Assembly (NCBI RefSeq): GCF_001895005.1 | Contig: NZ_BCXH01000015.1 | Span: 62,001-126,000, forward strand | DNA: 64,000 nt | DNA from: Rhodococcus yunnanensis NBRC 103083 | GTDB lineage: Bacteria; Actinomycetota; Actinomycetes; Mycobacteriales; Mycobacteriaceae | Reading direction: 5' to 3' | Shown: piece after piece, positions 42,215 to 51,616 of the stretch | How positions within the stretch are numbered: position 1 is the first letter of the stretch | Layout of the letters: each line of letters starts with the position of its first letter | Notes under the pieces: model-generated | Database searches by the model: none | What the model was told of the DNA's origin: nothing | The model's input: the letters and a program-made list of their open reading frames with translations, nothing else | Translations under genes and position numbers: made by a program

Positions 42215-43242
42215 CAGTGGTCTCATTTCTGGATCAGGGCCCCGTTTCGGAGGCGACCGGCCCGTCGCAGAGTCATCACGAGTCCGTTCGTCTGGCCCAG
42301 CTGGCAGAGGAGCTTGGCTATGTACGTTACTGGGTTGCCGAACACCACGGGGTTGCGAACATGGCCATCGCGGCCCCTGAGATCATGATCGGCCACATCG
42401 CGAACCGCACCTCGACGATACGGGTGGGCGCCGGCGGCATAATGCTCCCGAACCACACGCCACTGCATGTGGCCGAGCAATTCCGCACGCTCGAAACATT
42501 GCACCCGGGGCGGATAGACCTGGGCATCGGACGGTCGACGGGTACCGGCGATGATCCGACGAAGGACGCGTTGCTCCGATATCCGGACGCAATCGAGCGG
42601 TTCGCCGAGCACCTCACGCAACTGCTAGCGGTCGGGCGCGGACACGGGACCGGATCGCCGGACTCGTACGGACTACGGACCGCATCTCCGAGCGATGCTG
42701 TGCTACCCGAAGTATTCGTCCTCGGCTCGAGCGTCAACAGTGCGAGGTTCGCAGGGGCCGCAGGTCTGGGTTACGCCTTCTTCTGTGTCAATCAACGCGA
42801 CGAACGCGCAGTGGACGCGCTCCGCAGTTACCGCGCCGCATTCGTACCCGCAATTCCCGGCGCGCGGCCACGCGGGGTCCTCGCTCTACGCGTATGGGTT
42901 GGTGATGATCAGGAGCATGCAGAGGCCTTGGCGGCGTCGGAACGACTAGCCGTACTCGACTATCTCGCAGGCACTCCGAAGGTACTCGAGCCCATGGATG
43001 CCGCGCTGCGTCGAAAACTGACCGCCGAGCAATGGGCAATCAGCCAAAGTCTGGACATGACTTCTGATCTCGTCGGCGGCGTCGAACCGGTTCGGCAGCG
43101 GTTGGCCAGTCTTCTCGATCGCACGGGTGCGGACGAGGTCATCGCGATCTCCAACATCCATGACCCCGCCGAACGCCGGGGTTGTCTTCGCCGACTCGCA
43201 GAAGCTGCAGCAGATCTCGTCGCGGGCTCTGCACTCGTCTGA
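42211..43242 (+). CDS. LLM-class flavin-dependent oxidoreductase (MsnO8-like)
   Basis: A 343-residue single-domain luciferase-like protein. The start overlaps the previous stop (ATGA). 'YVRYWVAEHHGVANMAIAAP' and 'IRVGAGGIMLPNHTPLHVAE' are classic for the MsnO8 group, as is 'PGRIDLGIGRSTGTGDDPT'. It would use reduced FMN or F420 with the NtaA-like enzyme on a related substrate or its product. The substrate cannot be deduced. Confidence 0.88.
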   Translation: MTVVSFLDQGPVSEATGPSQSHHESVRLAQLAEELGYVRYWVAEHHGVANMAIAAPEIMIGHIANRTSTIRVGAGGIMLPNHTPLHVAEQFRTLETLHPGRIDLGIGRSTGTGDDPTKDALLRYPDAIERFAEHLTQLLAVGRGHGTGSPDSYGLRTASPSDAVLPEVFVLGSSVNSARFAGAAGLGYAFFCVNQRDERAVDALRSYRAAFVPAIPGARPRGVLALRVWVGDDQEHAEALAASERLAVLDYLAGTPKVLEPMDAALRRKLTAEQWAISQSLDMTSDLVGGVEPVRQRLASLLDRTGADEVIAISNIHDPAERRGCLRRLAEAAADLVAGSALV

Positions 43243-43327
43243 CCGATCCTGATCTTCCATCCCTGTACAACTCGATATTTCGCCCAACAGGCTGCTGCTG
43301 GAACCGATCCTTTGAAGGAGAAAACCG

Positions 43328-44971
43328 ATGTTGTCCCGTAGAGACTTCCTGGCAAGGTCCGCCTTGTCTGCGGCCGGCCTGGCTTTGACATCGGTTGCGC
43401 TGCAGGCATGCGCATCCGGCTTCGACGGTGGGTCCGATGACGGACCTCCGCGCCGCGGCGGCACACTGACGTTCGCCACGACCGCCGAGCCGGACAGCTG
43501 GGACATCCACGTCTCCGTTTCGAGCCTGTCGGCACTCGTGCTCCGAAGTGTCTACGACTCGCTGACCAACTTGCGCCAAGACGGAACGGTGGAGCCATGG
43601 TTGGCCAAATCCTGGACGGTATCACCTGACGGAAGACAGTATGCGTTCGACTTGCGTGAGGGCGTGACCTTCAGTGACGGAGCACCGTTCGATGCGGAGA
43701 CGGTGAAGCTCAACTTCGATCACATCGTGGCCCCAACCACCAAATCCCGGTTCGCGAAGACGCTCCTTGGTCCATACGAACGCACGGAGGTGACGGGACC
43801 ACACTCGGTTGTCGTCCATCTGAGTGCGCCATATTCGCCTTTTCTCGGTGCGGTCAGCAGTACATACCTGGGGTTCCACTCGCCGCAGGTTCTTCGCGAT
43901 CCCGGGCGCATTGCGCAGGGTGGCCAAAATCTTGTTGGCACAGGGCCATTCGTATCGACCTCGCTCACTGCCGGGCAAAAGGCGAGCTTCGCCCGGCGTG
44001 CCGGCTACGGTTGGGCGCCGGAATCGGTATCGAATCAGGGCGAGGCATATCTGGACGGGTTCGACCTCCAGTTCCTCTCCGATGACGCCGCGCGCGTCGG
44101 TGCACTCAGCTCGCGCCAGTTGGACCTCGCCGATCAGGTTCCGCCCACGCAGGTGGCGACTCTCAAGGGGCAGCCCGATCTCGAGATCACTGGCAAAGAC
44201 AGCCTGGGTGCGCCGTTCACCTACTATCTCAACTCGACTCGAGGCCCCTTCGCCGACCAGAAGGTCCGCAAAGCCTTCCAATCCGCGGTGGACACCGCTG
44301 CCATCACCGATGGTCTCTTTCAAGGGGTCTACAGCAGCGGTTGGTCGGCGATCACGAGCTCGACGCCGGGCTATGACCCCTCGGTCGAAGGCACGTGGGG
44401 ATTTTCGAGCGACAACGCCGACGAGCTGCTCGACCAGGCCGGATTCACCCGCACGGGAGAGTTCCGGAGCCGAGGCGGAAGTCCGCTGACGGTGACGTTG
44501 GTGTATGCCTCGGAGTTCACCACGCAATCCCAGCTGGATTACCACACAGCCGTCAAAGAGGCTGTAAAGGCGGTCGGTTTCGACCTGCAACTGCGTCCGC
44601 TGGACACCACCGGGATCGTCGCCGCCTTCACCTCCGGGGATTATGATCTCGGAGCCGCGTCGGCCACCGGTGTCGACGGATCTGTGTTGCGATCACTCTT
44701 TCATTCCGCACAATTGCCTGCTGTCGGCGGCGGGAACGTGGCGCGCGTGAACGATCCGGAGCTCGATCAGCTGCTGGATCGAGCTCTCAACACAGCGGAT
44801 GACGAAGAGCGAAACACCTTATACGGCAGGGTGCAGCACAAGGTCATCGAGCAGGCGTACATCCTCCCCACGTTTGTGTCGCAACGCACTTTCGCGTCGC
44901 AGAAGCGGGTCAGAGGCCTCGCTTTGACAGTCCAGAACGAACCTGCCCTGGGTCGGATATGGCTCAGTTAA
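43328..44971 (+). CDS. ABC importer substrate-binding lipoprotein, peptide/nickel class (family 5)
   Basis: A 547-residue extracellular solute-binding protein. The N-terminus has a twin-arginine-like 'LSRRDFLARSALSAAGLAL' and a lipobox around 'ALQACAS' (Cys near residue 28), so it is exported and lipid-anchored. Family 5 signatures: 'GGTLTFATTAEPDSWDIHVS' and 'LAKSWTVSPDGRQYAFDLRE' + 'GVTFSDG'. ATG 43328 follows GAAGGAG. It supplies the substrate to the permeases encoded next, whose first gene overlaps its 3' end by 13 bases. Confidence 0.92.
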   Translation: MLSRRDFLARSALSAAGLALTSVALQACASGFDGGSDDGPPRRGGTLTFATTAEPDSWDIHVSVSSLSALVLRSVYDSLTNLRQDGTVEPWLAKSWTVSPDGRQYAFDLREGVTFSDGAPFDAETVKLNFDHIVAPTTKSRFAKTLLGPYERTEVTGPHSVVVHLSAPYSPFLGAVSSTYLGFHSPQVLRDPGRIAQGGQNLVGTGPFVSTSLTAGQKASFARRAGYGWAPESVSNQGEAYLDGFDLQFLSDDAARVGALSSRQLDLADQVPPTQVATLKGQPDLEITGKDSLGAPFTYYLNSTRGPFADQKVRKAFQSAVDTAAITDGLFQGVYSSGWSAITSSTPGYDPSVEGTWGFSSDNADELLDQAGFTRTGEFRSRGGSPLTVTLVYASEFTTQSQLDYHTAVKEAVKAVGFDLQLRPLDTTGIVAAFTSGDYDLGAASATGVDGSVLRSLFHSAQLPAVGGGNVARVNDPELDQLLDRALNTADDEERNTLYGRVQHKVIEQAYILPTFVSQRTFASQKRVRGLALTVQNEPALGRIWLS

Positions 44972-45924
44972 AGAAGCTCTCCCGACCCGCGACCTTCGTG
45001 ATCACCAAGGTCGCGGCGGGAGTGTTCGTCGTGTGGGGCGCTGTCACTGCCGTGTTCTTCGTGAACGCATTCGCCGGCGGGAACAATGCCGAATCGATCA
45101 TCGGCGCTGAGTCGGCAACCGTGCCGGGACTACGGGAACAGGTGACCGCGCAATACGGTCTGGATAATCCGTTGGTCGAGCAGTACTGGGATCGGATGTC
45201 CGCGTTGGCAACCGGTGACCTGGGTTGGTCGTACCAGCGAGACGAGCCCGTGACTCACGTCTTGGCGGGGCAGGTGATCCCGACACTGGTGTTGGCCGGT
45301 GCAGCTGCACTGATGGGTCTGCTGCTTGCGCTGTGTGCGACTGCGGCAACAGTGGGCCGAACCGGCGCATCGTCGAAGCTTCCCGGGGTCATCGAGATTC
45401 TGTTGGTGGCAACACCGCCATTCTGGACGGGGATCGTCCTGCTGACGATTTTCTCGTTCGGACTCCAGTGGTTCCCGGCCTTCGGGGCGACGGGGCCGGT
45501 GAGTCTGGTGTTGCCGACCGTGGCTCTCGCACTTCCTATCGCCGGTGTGCTGGCCCAGATCATGCGCAACCAGTTGGCGGAGGTGGATCGTTCGGCGTTC
45601 GCGTTGAGTGCGCGCGCCCGTGGCCTCACCGAGCGATCCGTGTTCTGGCATCACACGCTGCGGCATGCCATGTTGCCGACCCTAACGTTGTCTGCATGGA
45701 CCCTCGGGACCCTGATCGGTGGGGCAGTTCTCGTCGAGCAGGTGTTTTCGCGCCCAGGTCTGGGTCGAGTTCTAGTGGATGCGGTGAAGGGCCACGACAC
45801 ACCGGTGGTGATGGCGGTCGTGACGATCTCGGCGATCGTCTTCGTGATCGCGAACACCACCGCCGATCTAGTCCTGCCGCTTATCGATCCGCGAGTTCGG
45901 GATCTTAAGGGGGCAGACGCATGA
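44959..45924 (+). CDS. ABC importer permease, DppB/OppB-like
   Basis: A 321-residue integral membrane protein with about six helices. The EAA loop that docks on the ATPase is 'ALSARARGLTERSVFWHHTL' + 'RHAMLP', and 'QYGLDNPLVEQYWDRMSALA' is the conserved periplasmic block of DppB. It starts inside the end of the binding-protein gene and overlaps the next permease by four bases, so the operon is tightly coupled. Confidence 0.92.
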   Translation: MAQLKKLSRPATFVITKVAAGVFVVWGAVTAVFFVNAFAGGNNAESIIGAESATVPGLREQVTAQYGLDNPLVEQYWDRMSALATGDLGWSYQRDEPVTHVLAGQVIPTLVLAGAAALMGLLLALCATAATVGRTGASSKLPGVIEILLVATPPFWTGIVLLTIFSFGLQWFPAFGATGPVSLVLPTVALALPIAGVLAQIMRNQLAEVDRSAFALSARARGLTERSVFWHHTLRHAMLPTLTLSAWTLGTLIGGAVLVEQVFSRPGLGRVLVDAVKGHDTPVVMAVVTISAIVFVIANTTADLVLPLIDPRVRDLKGADA

Positions 45925-46775
45925 CGATCGGTGGTGTGACGACATCTGATCTCTCCGATTCGAGCCGACCCGACACCCCCCGTAAAGGCAAGGTCACGAT
46001 CGTCGTTTTCGTCGCGGGATTCGCCCTCCTGGTGCTGGTCCTGCTGTTCCCTGCGGTATTCGCAACAGAGTCGCCCACCGCCACCGACGCCCAGAACTCA
46101 TACGCAGCGCCTGGCTGGGGGCATGTTCTCGGCACCGATCAGCTCGGTCGCGACGTCTACTCGCGGATCATCTACGGAGCGCAGGTATCGGTGATGATTG
46201 GATTGGTCGCTGCCTCGATCGCACTGGTGATCGGGTCTGTCGTAGGTTTGCTGTCCGCACTGGGAGGCCGGTTCGTCGACTCGACCTTCATGAGGGCAGT
46301 GGACATCTGGATGGCATTCCCCGAAGTGCTCTTGGCCCTCATGATCATCGCGTTGGTGGGTCCGGGGTCAGCCAACATCGCAGCGGCCGTCGGATTCGCT
46401 GCAGCGCCCTATTACGCCCGACTCATACGCAGTCAGGCGTTGGCGGTGCGGCATTCAGAATATGTCGAGGCGGCCAAGATCATCGGGGTTCATCCGGTCG
46501 TATACGGCGTGCGGCATGTGTTACCCAACATCGCCGGTCCGGTAGTGGTGCTCGCCTCGCTCGGCACTGGGACTGCTGTGGCGGCGGCCGCCGGCCTCAG
46601 TCTCCTCGGATTAGGACCGCCGCCGCCGAGCGCGGAGTGGGGGGCGATGATCGCCGCCGGTCAGCCGTATCTGTCGACTGCGTGGTGGATCGCCACATTC
46701 CCCGGGGTGGCATTGGTGGCGGTGGTGGTCATCTTCACTGTCGCAGGGCGAAAGCTGACGAAAGGTAGACGGTGA
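45921..46775 (+). CDS. ABC importer permease, DppC/OppC-like
   Basis: A 284-residue permease with an extra N-terminal helix, as is usual for DppC. 'HVLGTDQLGRDVYSRIIYGA' is the family hallmark after helix 1, and the EAA loop is 'YVEAAKIIGVHPVVYGVRHV' + 'LPN'. Starts and stops overlap with both neighbours. It pairs with the DppB-like subunit to form the membrane channel. Confidence 0.93.
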   Translation: MTIGGVTTSDLSDSSRPDTPRKGKVTIVVFVAGFALLVLVLLFPAVFATESPTATDAQNSYAAPGWGHVLGTDQLGRDVYSRIIYGAQVSVMIGLVAASIALVIGSVVGLLSALGGRFVDSTFMRAVDIWMAFPEVLLALMIIALVGPGSANIAAAVGFAAAPYYARLIRSQALAVRHSEYVEAAKIIGVHPVVYGVRHVLPNIAGPVVVLASLGTGTAVAAAAGLSLLGLGPPPPSAEWGAMIAAGQPYLSTAWWIATFPGVALVAVVVIFTVAGRKLTKGRR

Positions 46776-48343
46776 AGGCAAATCTGGTCGAGGTCTGCGG
46801 CTTGGAGATCGGCTTCGGCGCCGGCGAGAAGCCGGTCGTCAACGGCGTGTCATTCGAGATTGCCGCCGGAGAATGTCTGGCGATCGTCGGTGAATCGGGG
46901 TCGGGCAAATCTGTGACTGCGCGGGCGTTGTTGGGCCTGAGCGGTCGCGGCGCGATGGTTGGAGCAGAGAGGTTTCTCATCGGTGGTCATGATGTGACCC
47001 GGTTCGAAGAGAGTGACTGGCGGCAAATCCGTGGCGGGCGAATCGGGTTGGTTGCGCAGGACGCGATGCAATCACTCGATCCGCTGCGCAAGATTGGTAA
47101 AGAGGTCGAGGAGGGAGTCGGGCACACTCCTGGCGGCTCGTCGGAGCGCAAGCGGTTGGCGTTGGATGCGCTGCGTCGGGCAGGGATTACCGACGCACTG
47201 ACTCGGATGGGGCAGTATCCCCACGAATTGTCCGGTGGATTGCGGCAGCGCACGTTGATCGCGTCTGCTGTGGCAGCGGGTCCGGACCTACTCGTCGCAG
47301 ACGAACCCACTACGGCGCTGGACGTTATCACCCAACAGACGATCCTGGAACTATTTATCGAGATCAAGAAAAGCGGAACGGCGCTCCTGTTCATCAGCCA
47401 TGACTTGGCCGCGATCTCCAAGGTCGCTGACCGGATAGCGGTGATGAAAGACGGTGTCCTCGTGGAACAGGGCACAGCAGAGGAGATCTTGACGCGGCCC
47501 TGCCATGAATATACTCAGCGCCTGCTGAGGAATTCGATACACACTCGGCGCGTCCGTCCCAGGAAGACCGGAGACGTCGTGCTGTCCGTCGATGGAGTGA
47601 GCAAGACCTATGGGGGTCGAGTTGCAGTCAACGATGTGTCGATCACCACCGCGGCGGGAGAGACGGTCGGGGTTGTCGGCGAATCCGGGGCTGGGAAGAG
47701 CACTCTTGGACGTCTGATCATGGGCCTGGATCGACCCAGCGCCGGCTCGATTCACGTTGATGGTGAGCCCTGGTCGGGGCTCAGCGAGCGACAACGGCGT
47801 CGGTTGCGGCGTCGGATCCAGTTGATCCACCAGAATCCGCTCGCTGCATGCGATCCCCGGTATTCGGTGCGACGCATCATCGCTGAGGCAGTGGGTTCGG
47901 GCAATGCTGTGGCGGAACTGCTTTCACTGGTGGGGCTACCAGAGGCGATCGAGCGGCGGCGTCCAGATGAGATCTCGGGTGGTCAGCGCCAGCGAGTCGC
48001 GATCGCTAGGGCACTGGCAACTGATCCGGACGTGCTGGTATGTGACGAGGCGGTGTCCGCACTCGATGCCTCTGTCCGGGGCGAGATCCTTGAGCTGCTG
48101 GCAGAGATCCAGCGGATCCGCTCGCTGGGCATCCTGTTCATCACCCACGATCTGGGTGTGGTTCACGAGATCTGCGATCGGGTTCACGTGATGAAAGATG
48201 GGGTGGTGGTCGAATCCGGTTGGACTTCCGAAGTCTTCGAGAACCCGCAGCACGCCTACACCACAGCGCTCCTGGACAGTGTGCCACGCATCGAGTTCCC
48301 CGCGACGGCGCGGGTCGGGGGTGGCGACGGCGCGTGGCCGTAG
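46772..48343 (+). CDS. ABC importer ATPase, two nucleotide-binding domains in one chain
   Basis: A 523-residue fusion of DppD- and DppF-like ATPases. First domain: Walker A 'GESGSGKSVTARALLGL', signature 'YPHELSGGLRQRTLIASA', Walker B 'LLVADEPTTALD'. Second domain (from about residue 268): Walker A 'GESGAGKSTLGRLIMGL', signature 'PDEISGGQRQRVAIARAL', Walker B 'VLVCDEAVSALD'. In the second domain the residue after DE is Ala rather than Pro, and the catalytic Glu is kept. It powers the peptide-class importer. The convergent hydrolase gene ends 41 bases beyond its stop. Confidence 0.93.
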   Translation: MKANLVEVCGLEIGFGAGEKPVVNGVSFEIAAGECLAIVGESGSGKSVTARALLGLSGRGAMVGAERFLIGGHDVTRFEESDWRQIRGGRIGLVAQDAMQSLDPLRKIGKEVEEGVGHTPGGSSERKRLALDALRRAGITDALTRMGQYPHELSGGLRQRTLIASAVAAGPDLLVADEPTTALDVITQQTILELFIEIKKSGTALLFISHDLAAISKVADRIAVMKDGVLVEQGTAEEILTRPCHEYTQRLLRNSIHTRRVRPRKTGDVVLSVDGVSKTYGGRVAVNDVSITTAAGETVGVVGESGAGKSTLGRLIMGLDRPSAGSIHVDGEPWSGLSERQRRRLRRRIQLIHQNPLAACDPRYSVRRIIAEAVGSGNAVAELLSLVGLPEAIERRRPDEISGGQRQRVAIARALATDPDVLVCDEAVSALDASVRGEILELLAEIQRIRSLGILFITHDLGVVHEICDRVHVMKDGVVVESGWTSEVFENPQHAYTTALLDSVPRIEFPATARVGGGDGAWP

Positions 48344-48383
48344 CTACGGTGCCGGTACCAGGGAAGGTGCCGTGTGCCGCCGC

Positions 48384-49364
48384 TCAGGGCAGACGTACCC
48401 GGTCGTCTGCAGGCACGGCCAGCCCGGCTGCCACGGCGCGAAGCCGTTCCTCTGCCGCTCTCAAGGAAATCGCGGCGAACGGGGCGAACATCTCCGATCC
48501 GTGAAATGTTCCGGGAAACGAATGCACCTCCACGCCGACTCCGGCGGCGGAAAGCCGGGCGGCGTACTCGATTGCTTCGTCCCGAAGCGGATCGAGTTCT
48601 GCCGTCGCCACGTACGTCCTCGGTAGGCCTGAAAGGTCGGACGCCCGGGCCGGTGCAGCGTAGTATGTCACGTCGGGGTCTCCGGGGCGTTGGTGTGGCC
48701 CGAGATAGGCCGTCCAGGCGGCGAGGCCGCCCGCGCTGGTGAAGCCCGGAGTGTCCGTGAAGTCGATCGCCGAACGGGTGGCCAGTCGATCGTCGAGCAT
48801 CGGCACATCGAGCAACTGGAACGCCACGGCCACTTCGCCTTTGTCGCGCGCGAGCAGAACCGTCGATGCAGCCAGGGCGCCGCCCGAACTCGCGCCCCCG
48901 ACGCCGAATCGATCTGAGTCGAGTCCGAAGGCGTCGGCCGACGCCGCGAGGTGGGTCAACGCCGAGTAACAGTCATCGAGGGGCTCGGGGAAGGGATGTG
49001 CCGGGGCCAGTCGATACTCGACGTTGGCAACCGCGATGTCGAGTCGGGCCGCGACGTCGGCGCAGAACCTGTTTGCGGCGCCGGCACTTCCGGCAGTGAA
49101 CCCGCCGCCGTGAATCCAGACGAACACCGGCACCGGACCTTTCGGGCGTGGCCGCCGATAGAGACGGATCGGCACGCCCTCGGGTGTCACCAGATCGACA
49201 CCCACGACCGGTGGCAATGTTCGTCGGGCAGCGGCGTCGGCCAGCTGCCGTTCGGCGGCGGTACGGATGGCAGCGAACGTTTGCGGCCGGGCGTGGTGCA
49301 AGTCCTGGGCGACCCGTGCCAGCTCGGGATCGATCCGCGCACGCCAGTGGTCGGGGTTGCTCAT
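48384..49364 (-). CDS. Alpha/beta hydrolase, hormone-sensitive-lipase type (carboxylesterase)
   Basis: A 326-residue esterase. 'VFVWIHGGGFTAGSAGAANR' holds the oxyanion H-G-G-G motif; the nucleophile elbow is 'FGVGGASSGGALAASTVLLA' (Ser in G-A-S-S-G, i.e. GxSxG); acid and base are likely in 'ATAELDPLRDEAIEYAARLS' (Asp) and 'SFPGTFHGSEM' (His). ATG 49364 is chosen because it overlaps the stop of the upstream acyltransferase fragment (ATGA) and opens the family N-terminus. It acts on short-chain esters; the natural substrate is unknown. Confidence 0.9.
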   Translation of the reverse strand: MSNPDHWRARIDPELARVAQDLHHARPQTFAAIRTAAERQLADAAARRTLPPVVGVDLVTPEGVPIRLYRRPRPKGPVPVFVWIHGGGFTAGSAGAANRFCADVAARLDIAVANVEYRLAPAHPFPEPLDDCYSALTHLAASADAFGLDSDRFGVGGASSGGALAASTVLLARDKGEVAVAFQLLDVPMLDDRLATRSAIDFTDTPGFTSAGGLAAWTAYLGPHQRPGDPDVTYYAAPARASDLSGLPRTYVATAELDPLRDEAIEYAARLSAAGVGVEVHSFPGTFHGSEMFAPFAAISLRAAEERLRAVAAGLAVPADDRVRLP

Positions 49365-49519
49365 CGGTTCGGCTCCAATCCCAGCCCGTCGCTCCCGGGC
49401 GATTCGAGGTTCAGGGTCCGTGTGTGAGGCCGACTCCAGCGTTTCACTATCGGATCCTCCACTAGGACGAAGAGAGCTCGCCCGATCGCGACGCTGACGC
49501 CGAGTAGCAGAACACTCAT
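49361..49519 (-). pseudogene. C-terminal tail of an acyltransferase-3 (OafA-like) protein
   Basis: 52 codons from ATG 49519: 'VAIGRALFVLVEDPIVKRWS' is the last membrane helix and the end of acyltransferase-3 proteins, which acylate sugars and lipids. The other 9-10 helices are missing. Its start overlaps the stop that ends the truncated FkbH frame. The simplest reading is a deletion that fused the middle of fkbH to the last helix of this gene. Confidence 0.6.
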
Positions 49520-50661
49520 GACTCTGCCGCGACGAGAACCCCCTGCGCGGAAAGTTGTTTGACGACGCCCTGCAGTGAGCGGAAGGACTCGACCCTGTAG
49601 GTGTCGGCGACCTCGATGCCCTCGACCCCGTCGTCACCGAGCACGCCACCCCAGAGTGTTCCGTCGAGGTCCACCGCGAGGATCTTCTTACTCCGACCGA
49701 CCCGTTGCCTGGCGATGTGGCCGACCTCTCTGGCGTATCGATTCAGCAGTTCCGGACTCAGGTGGGCTTTGGCGTAGACGCTCAATCGTGGTTCGGTGAC
49801 GGCGATTCCGTCGAAATAGAGTGTCTCCGTGTCCACCACGACGACGCCCGCGAGCTCGGCCAGTTCCAGGATCCGCACGTTGGCGCTTCGCCAGATGGCT
49901 CCGAGCCGTGCGCGCGATCGGTGATCGGTGAGCTGTGCAGCGGCCAGTCGGGGGAGCGGAATGGTGTTGAGTACCAGAGTAGTTGCGGGGTTTCGCCGAC
50001 TGAAGTCCGTGACCAGCGAGGCCAGGAGATCGATCCGCTGATCCAGTACCGACTGCACGTTGTCGGGGCTCCAGACCGGTGGAACAGATCCGAACACGAC
50101 GGCGGGGTCGAGTACGACGAGGGCAAGGTCGGGTGGGGAGACCGAGAACGGTGTCTCGCCGTCGCCGAGATCGCGGATCCAGGAGTCGAAATCGCATTCA
50201 TCGACGCTCGCGAAAAGGCCGTGGCGGGCGCACTGTGCGGTCACCGCAGCCGAAAGGCCGCTCAGGACTGCGTTACCGGTCACCCCGACGGTGATGGTCG
50301 GGGTCCCCGGATGCGATGCCAGGACGTCGCGCGCTTTGATCTTGGACAGCGCGCGGCCTGCTTTGGACAGTTCTCCGGGTGGCAGATCGGCGAGCAACCC
50401 GCGGACCCGGGGATATTCGGCCACGAGGTCGCCACGTCGATGGAGGGCCAACACGGGCTCGGCGCTGGCGCCGGTGGGTTCGACGGCACTGCTGTGTGAA
50501 GGGCTGGGCATGTTGTCCATGCTCGTGGTCTGCGCTGAAGCCGAACCAAAGCTCAGCACAAGCGGCGCATTCTCGACAAAACCCGGCCGGTCGGTGACCC
50601 GTTGGCCGAAGATACGTAATTTCTCCGATGTGCTGTGCTGACCCTTTTGGGCAGACTTCAT
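49516..50661 (-). pseudogene. FkbH-like protein truncated inside the HAD domain
   Basis: 381 residues. The N-terminal SGNH-like domain is present ('FASVDECDFDSWIRDLG', 'LDQRIDLLASLVTDFSRRNP'), and the HAD domain begins with motif I 'KKILAVDLDGTLWGGVLGDD' but stops 45 residues later at 'QGVLVAAES'. FkbH proteins of glyceryl- or methoxymalonyl-ACP pathways run on for about 200 more residues with HAD motifs II-IV and a C-terminal GNAT-like part, so this one cannot be a phosphatase or transferase. The start may instead be ATG 50520. It diverges from a SARP gene, the usual neighbour of such genes in biosynthetic loci. Confidence 0.75.
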
Positions 50662-50720
50662 GATGACCGGTCCGAAGTGCCCGGTCTATCGTAGTCGGCG
50701 CTTTGAATGGGAGGTCAGAG

Positions 50721-51524
50721 TTGCGTTATCAAATACTTGGTGGGTTGAACGTAGTGTCGGACGACTCCCGCGGCAATGACGAGCAGTTGGGCGAGCAGAT
50801 GACCGAGGACGTGTCGTTGCTCGGTGCGCGCAAGGTGCAGACGGTTCTGGCCGCGTTGTTGATCCGATCGAATAAGGTTGTGTCCAGTGATCAGTTGCTG
50901 CCTGAACTGTGGGGAGATTCTCCACCGCGTCGTGCCACCGCCGGTCTGCACGTCTACATCTCGCAGCTCCGCAAGTACCTGGCGACGGTGCAGCCGGGCC
51001 GGTCTCCGCTGATTACGAGGTCGCCGGGTTATCTGATCGAACTCGGTAACGATGATCTCGACCTGCTGGTGTTCCGCCGGCTCGTCCGAGAGGGACGCAC
51101 CTGGATGCGGGCTGGCCGTCATGAAGAGGCCTCGGCCTCCTTCTGGTCCGCGCTCGAGCTGATCCGCGGCCCGATACTGAGCGATCTGGACGAGGGGGAG
51201 ATCGTCGGCCGGTTCGTCGCGTGGGCCGAGGAGGCGCGACGGGAATGTGTCGAACTGCTCGTCGAATGCGACTTCATCCTGGGGCGTCACCGTGAGCTGA
51301 TCGGTTTTCTCTATGACCTCGTCTACGAGCAGCCCCTCCGCGAGGTCTTCTACCACCAGCTGATGCTGGCTCTCTACCGGAGTGACCGGCGCGCCGATGC
51401 GCTCCGTGTCTACACAACCGCCCGCGAGACGTTGACGCGGGAACTGGGGCTCGAACCGTGCCGTGCACTGCGCGAACTACATCACGCAATACTCGTCGGC
51501 GACGAAACCCGACTGGCGGGCTGA
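50721..51524 (+). CDS. SARP/AfsR-type transcriptional activator
   Basis: A 267-residue regulator of biosynthetic genes. TTG 50721 is chosen because GGGAGGTC lies 8 bases upstream and the family opens 'RYQILGGLNVV'. The OmpR-like winged helix is 'GARKVQTVLAALLIRSNKVV' + 'SSDQLLPELWGDSPPRRATA' + 'GLHVYISQLRKYL'. The bacterial transcriptional activation domain (BTAD) follows, ending 'ARETLTRELGLEPCRALREL'. SARPs bind direct repeats near -35 boxes of pathway genes. Its likely targets are the allene-oxide-cyclase-like gene downstream and the divergent fkbH locus, which is now broken. Confidence 0.9.
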   Translation: MRYQILGGLNVVSDDSRGNDEQLGEQMTEDVSLLGARKVQTVLAALLIRSNKVVSSDQLLPELWGDSPPRRATAGLHVYISQLRKYLATVQPGRSPLITRSPGYLIELGNDDLDLLVFRRLVREGRTWMRAGRHEEASASFWSALELIRGPILSDLDEGEIVGRFVAWAEEARRECVELLVECDFILGRHRELIGFLYDLVYEQPLREVFYHQLMLALYRSDRRADALRVYTTARETLTRELGLEPCRALRELHHAILVGDETRLAG

Positions 51525-51616
51525 TCGATCCTTTCGTGGACGTTCGATGTCCGAAACGAAAGGTACCTGCGACCGGCATCCGCACATCAACCGCCTAAAC
51601 AGGAGTTGTGAGGAAC

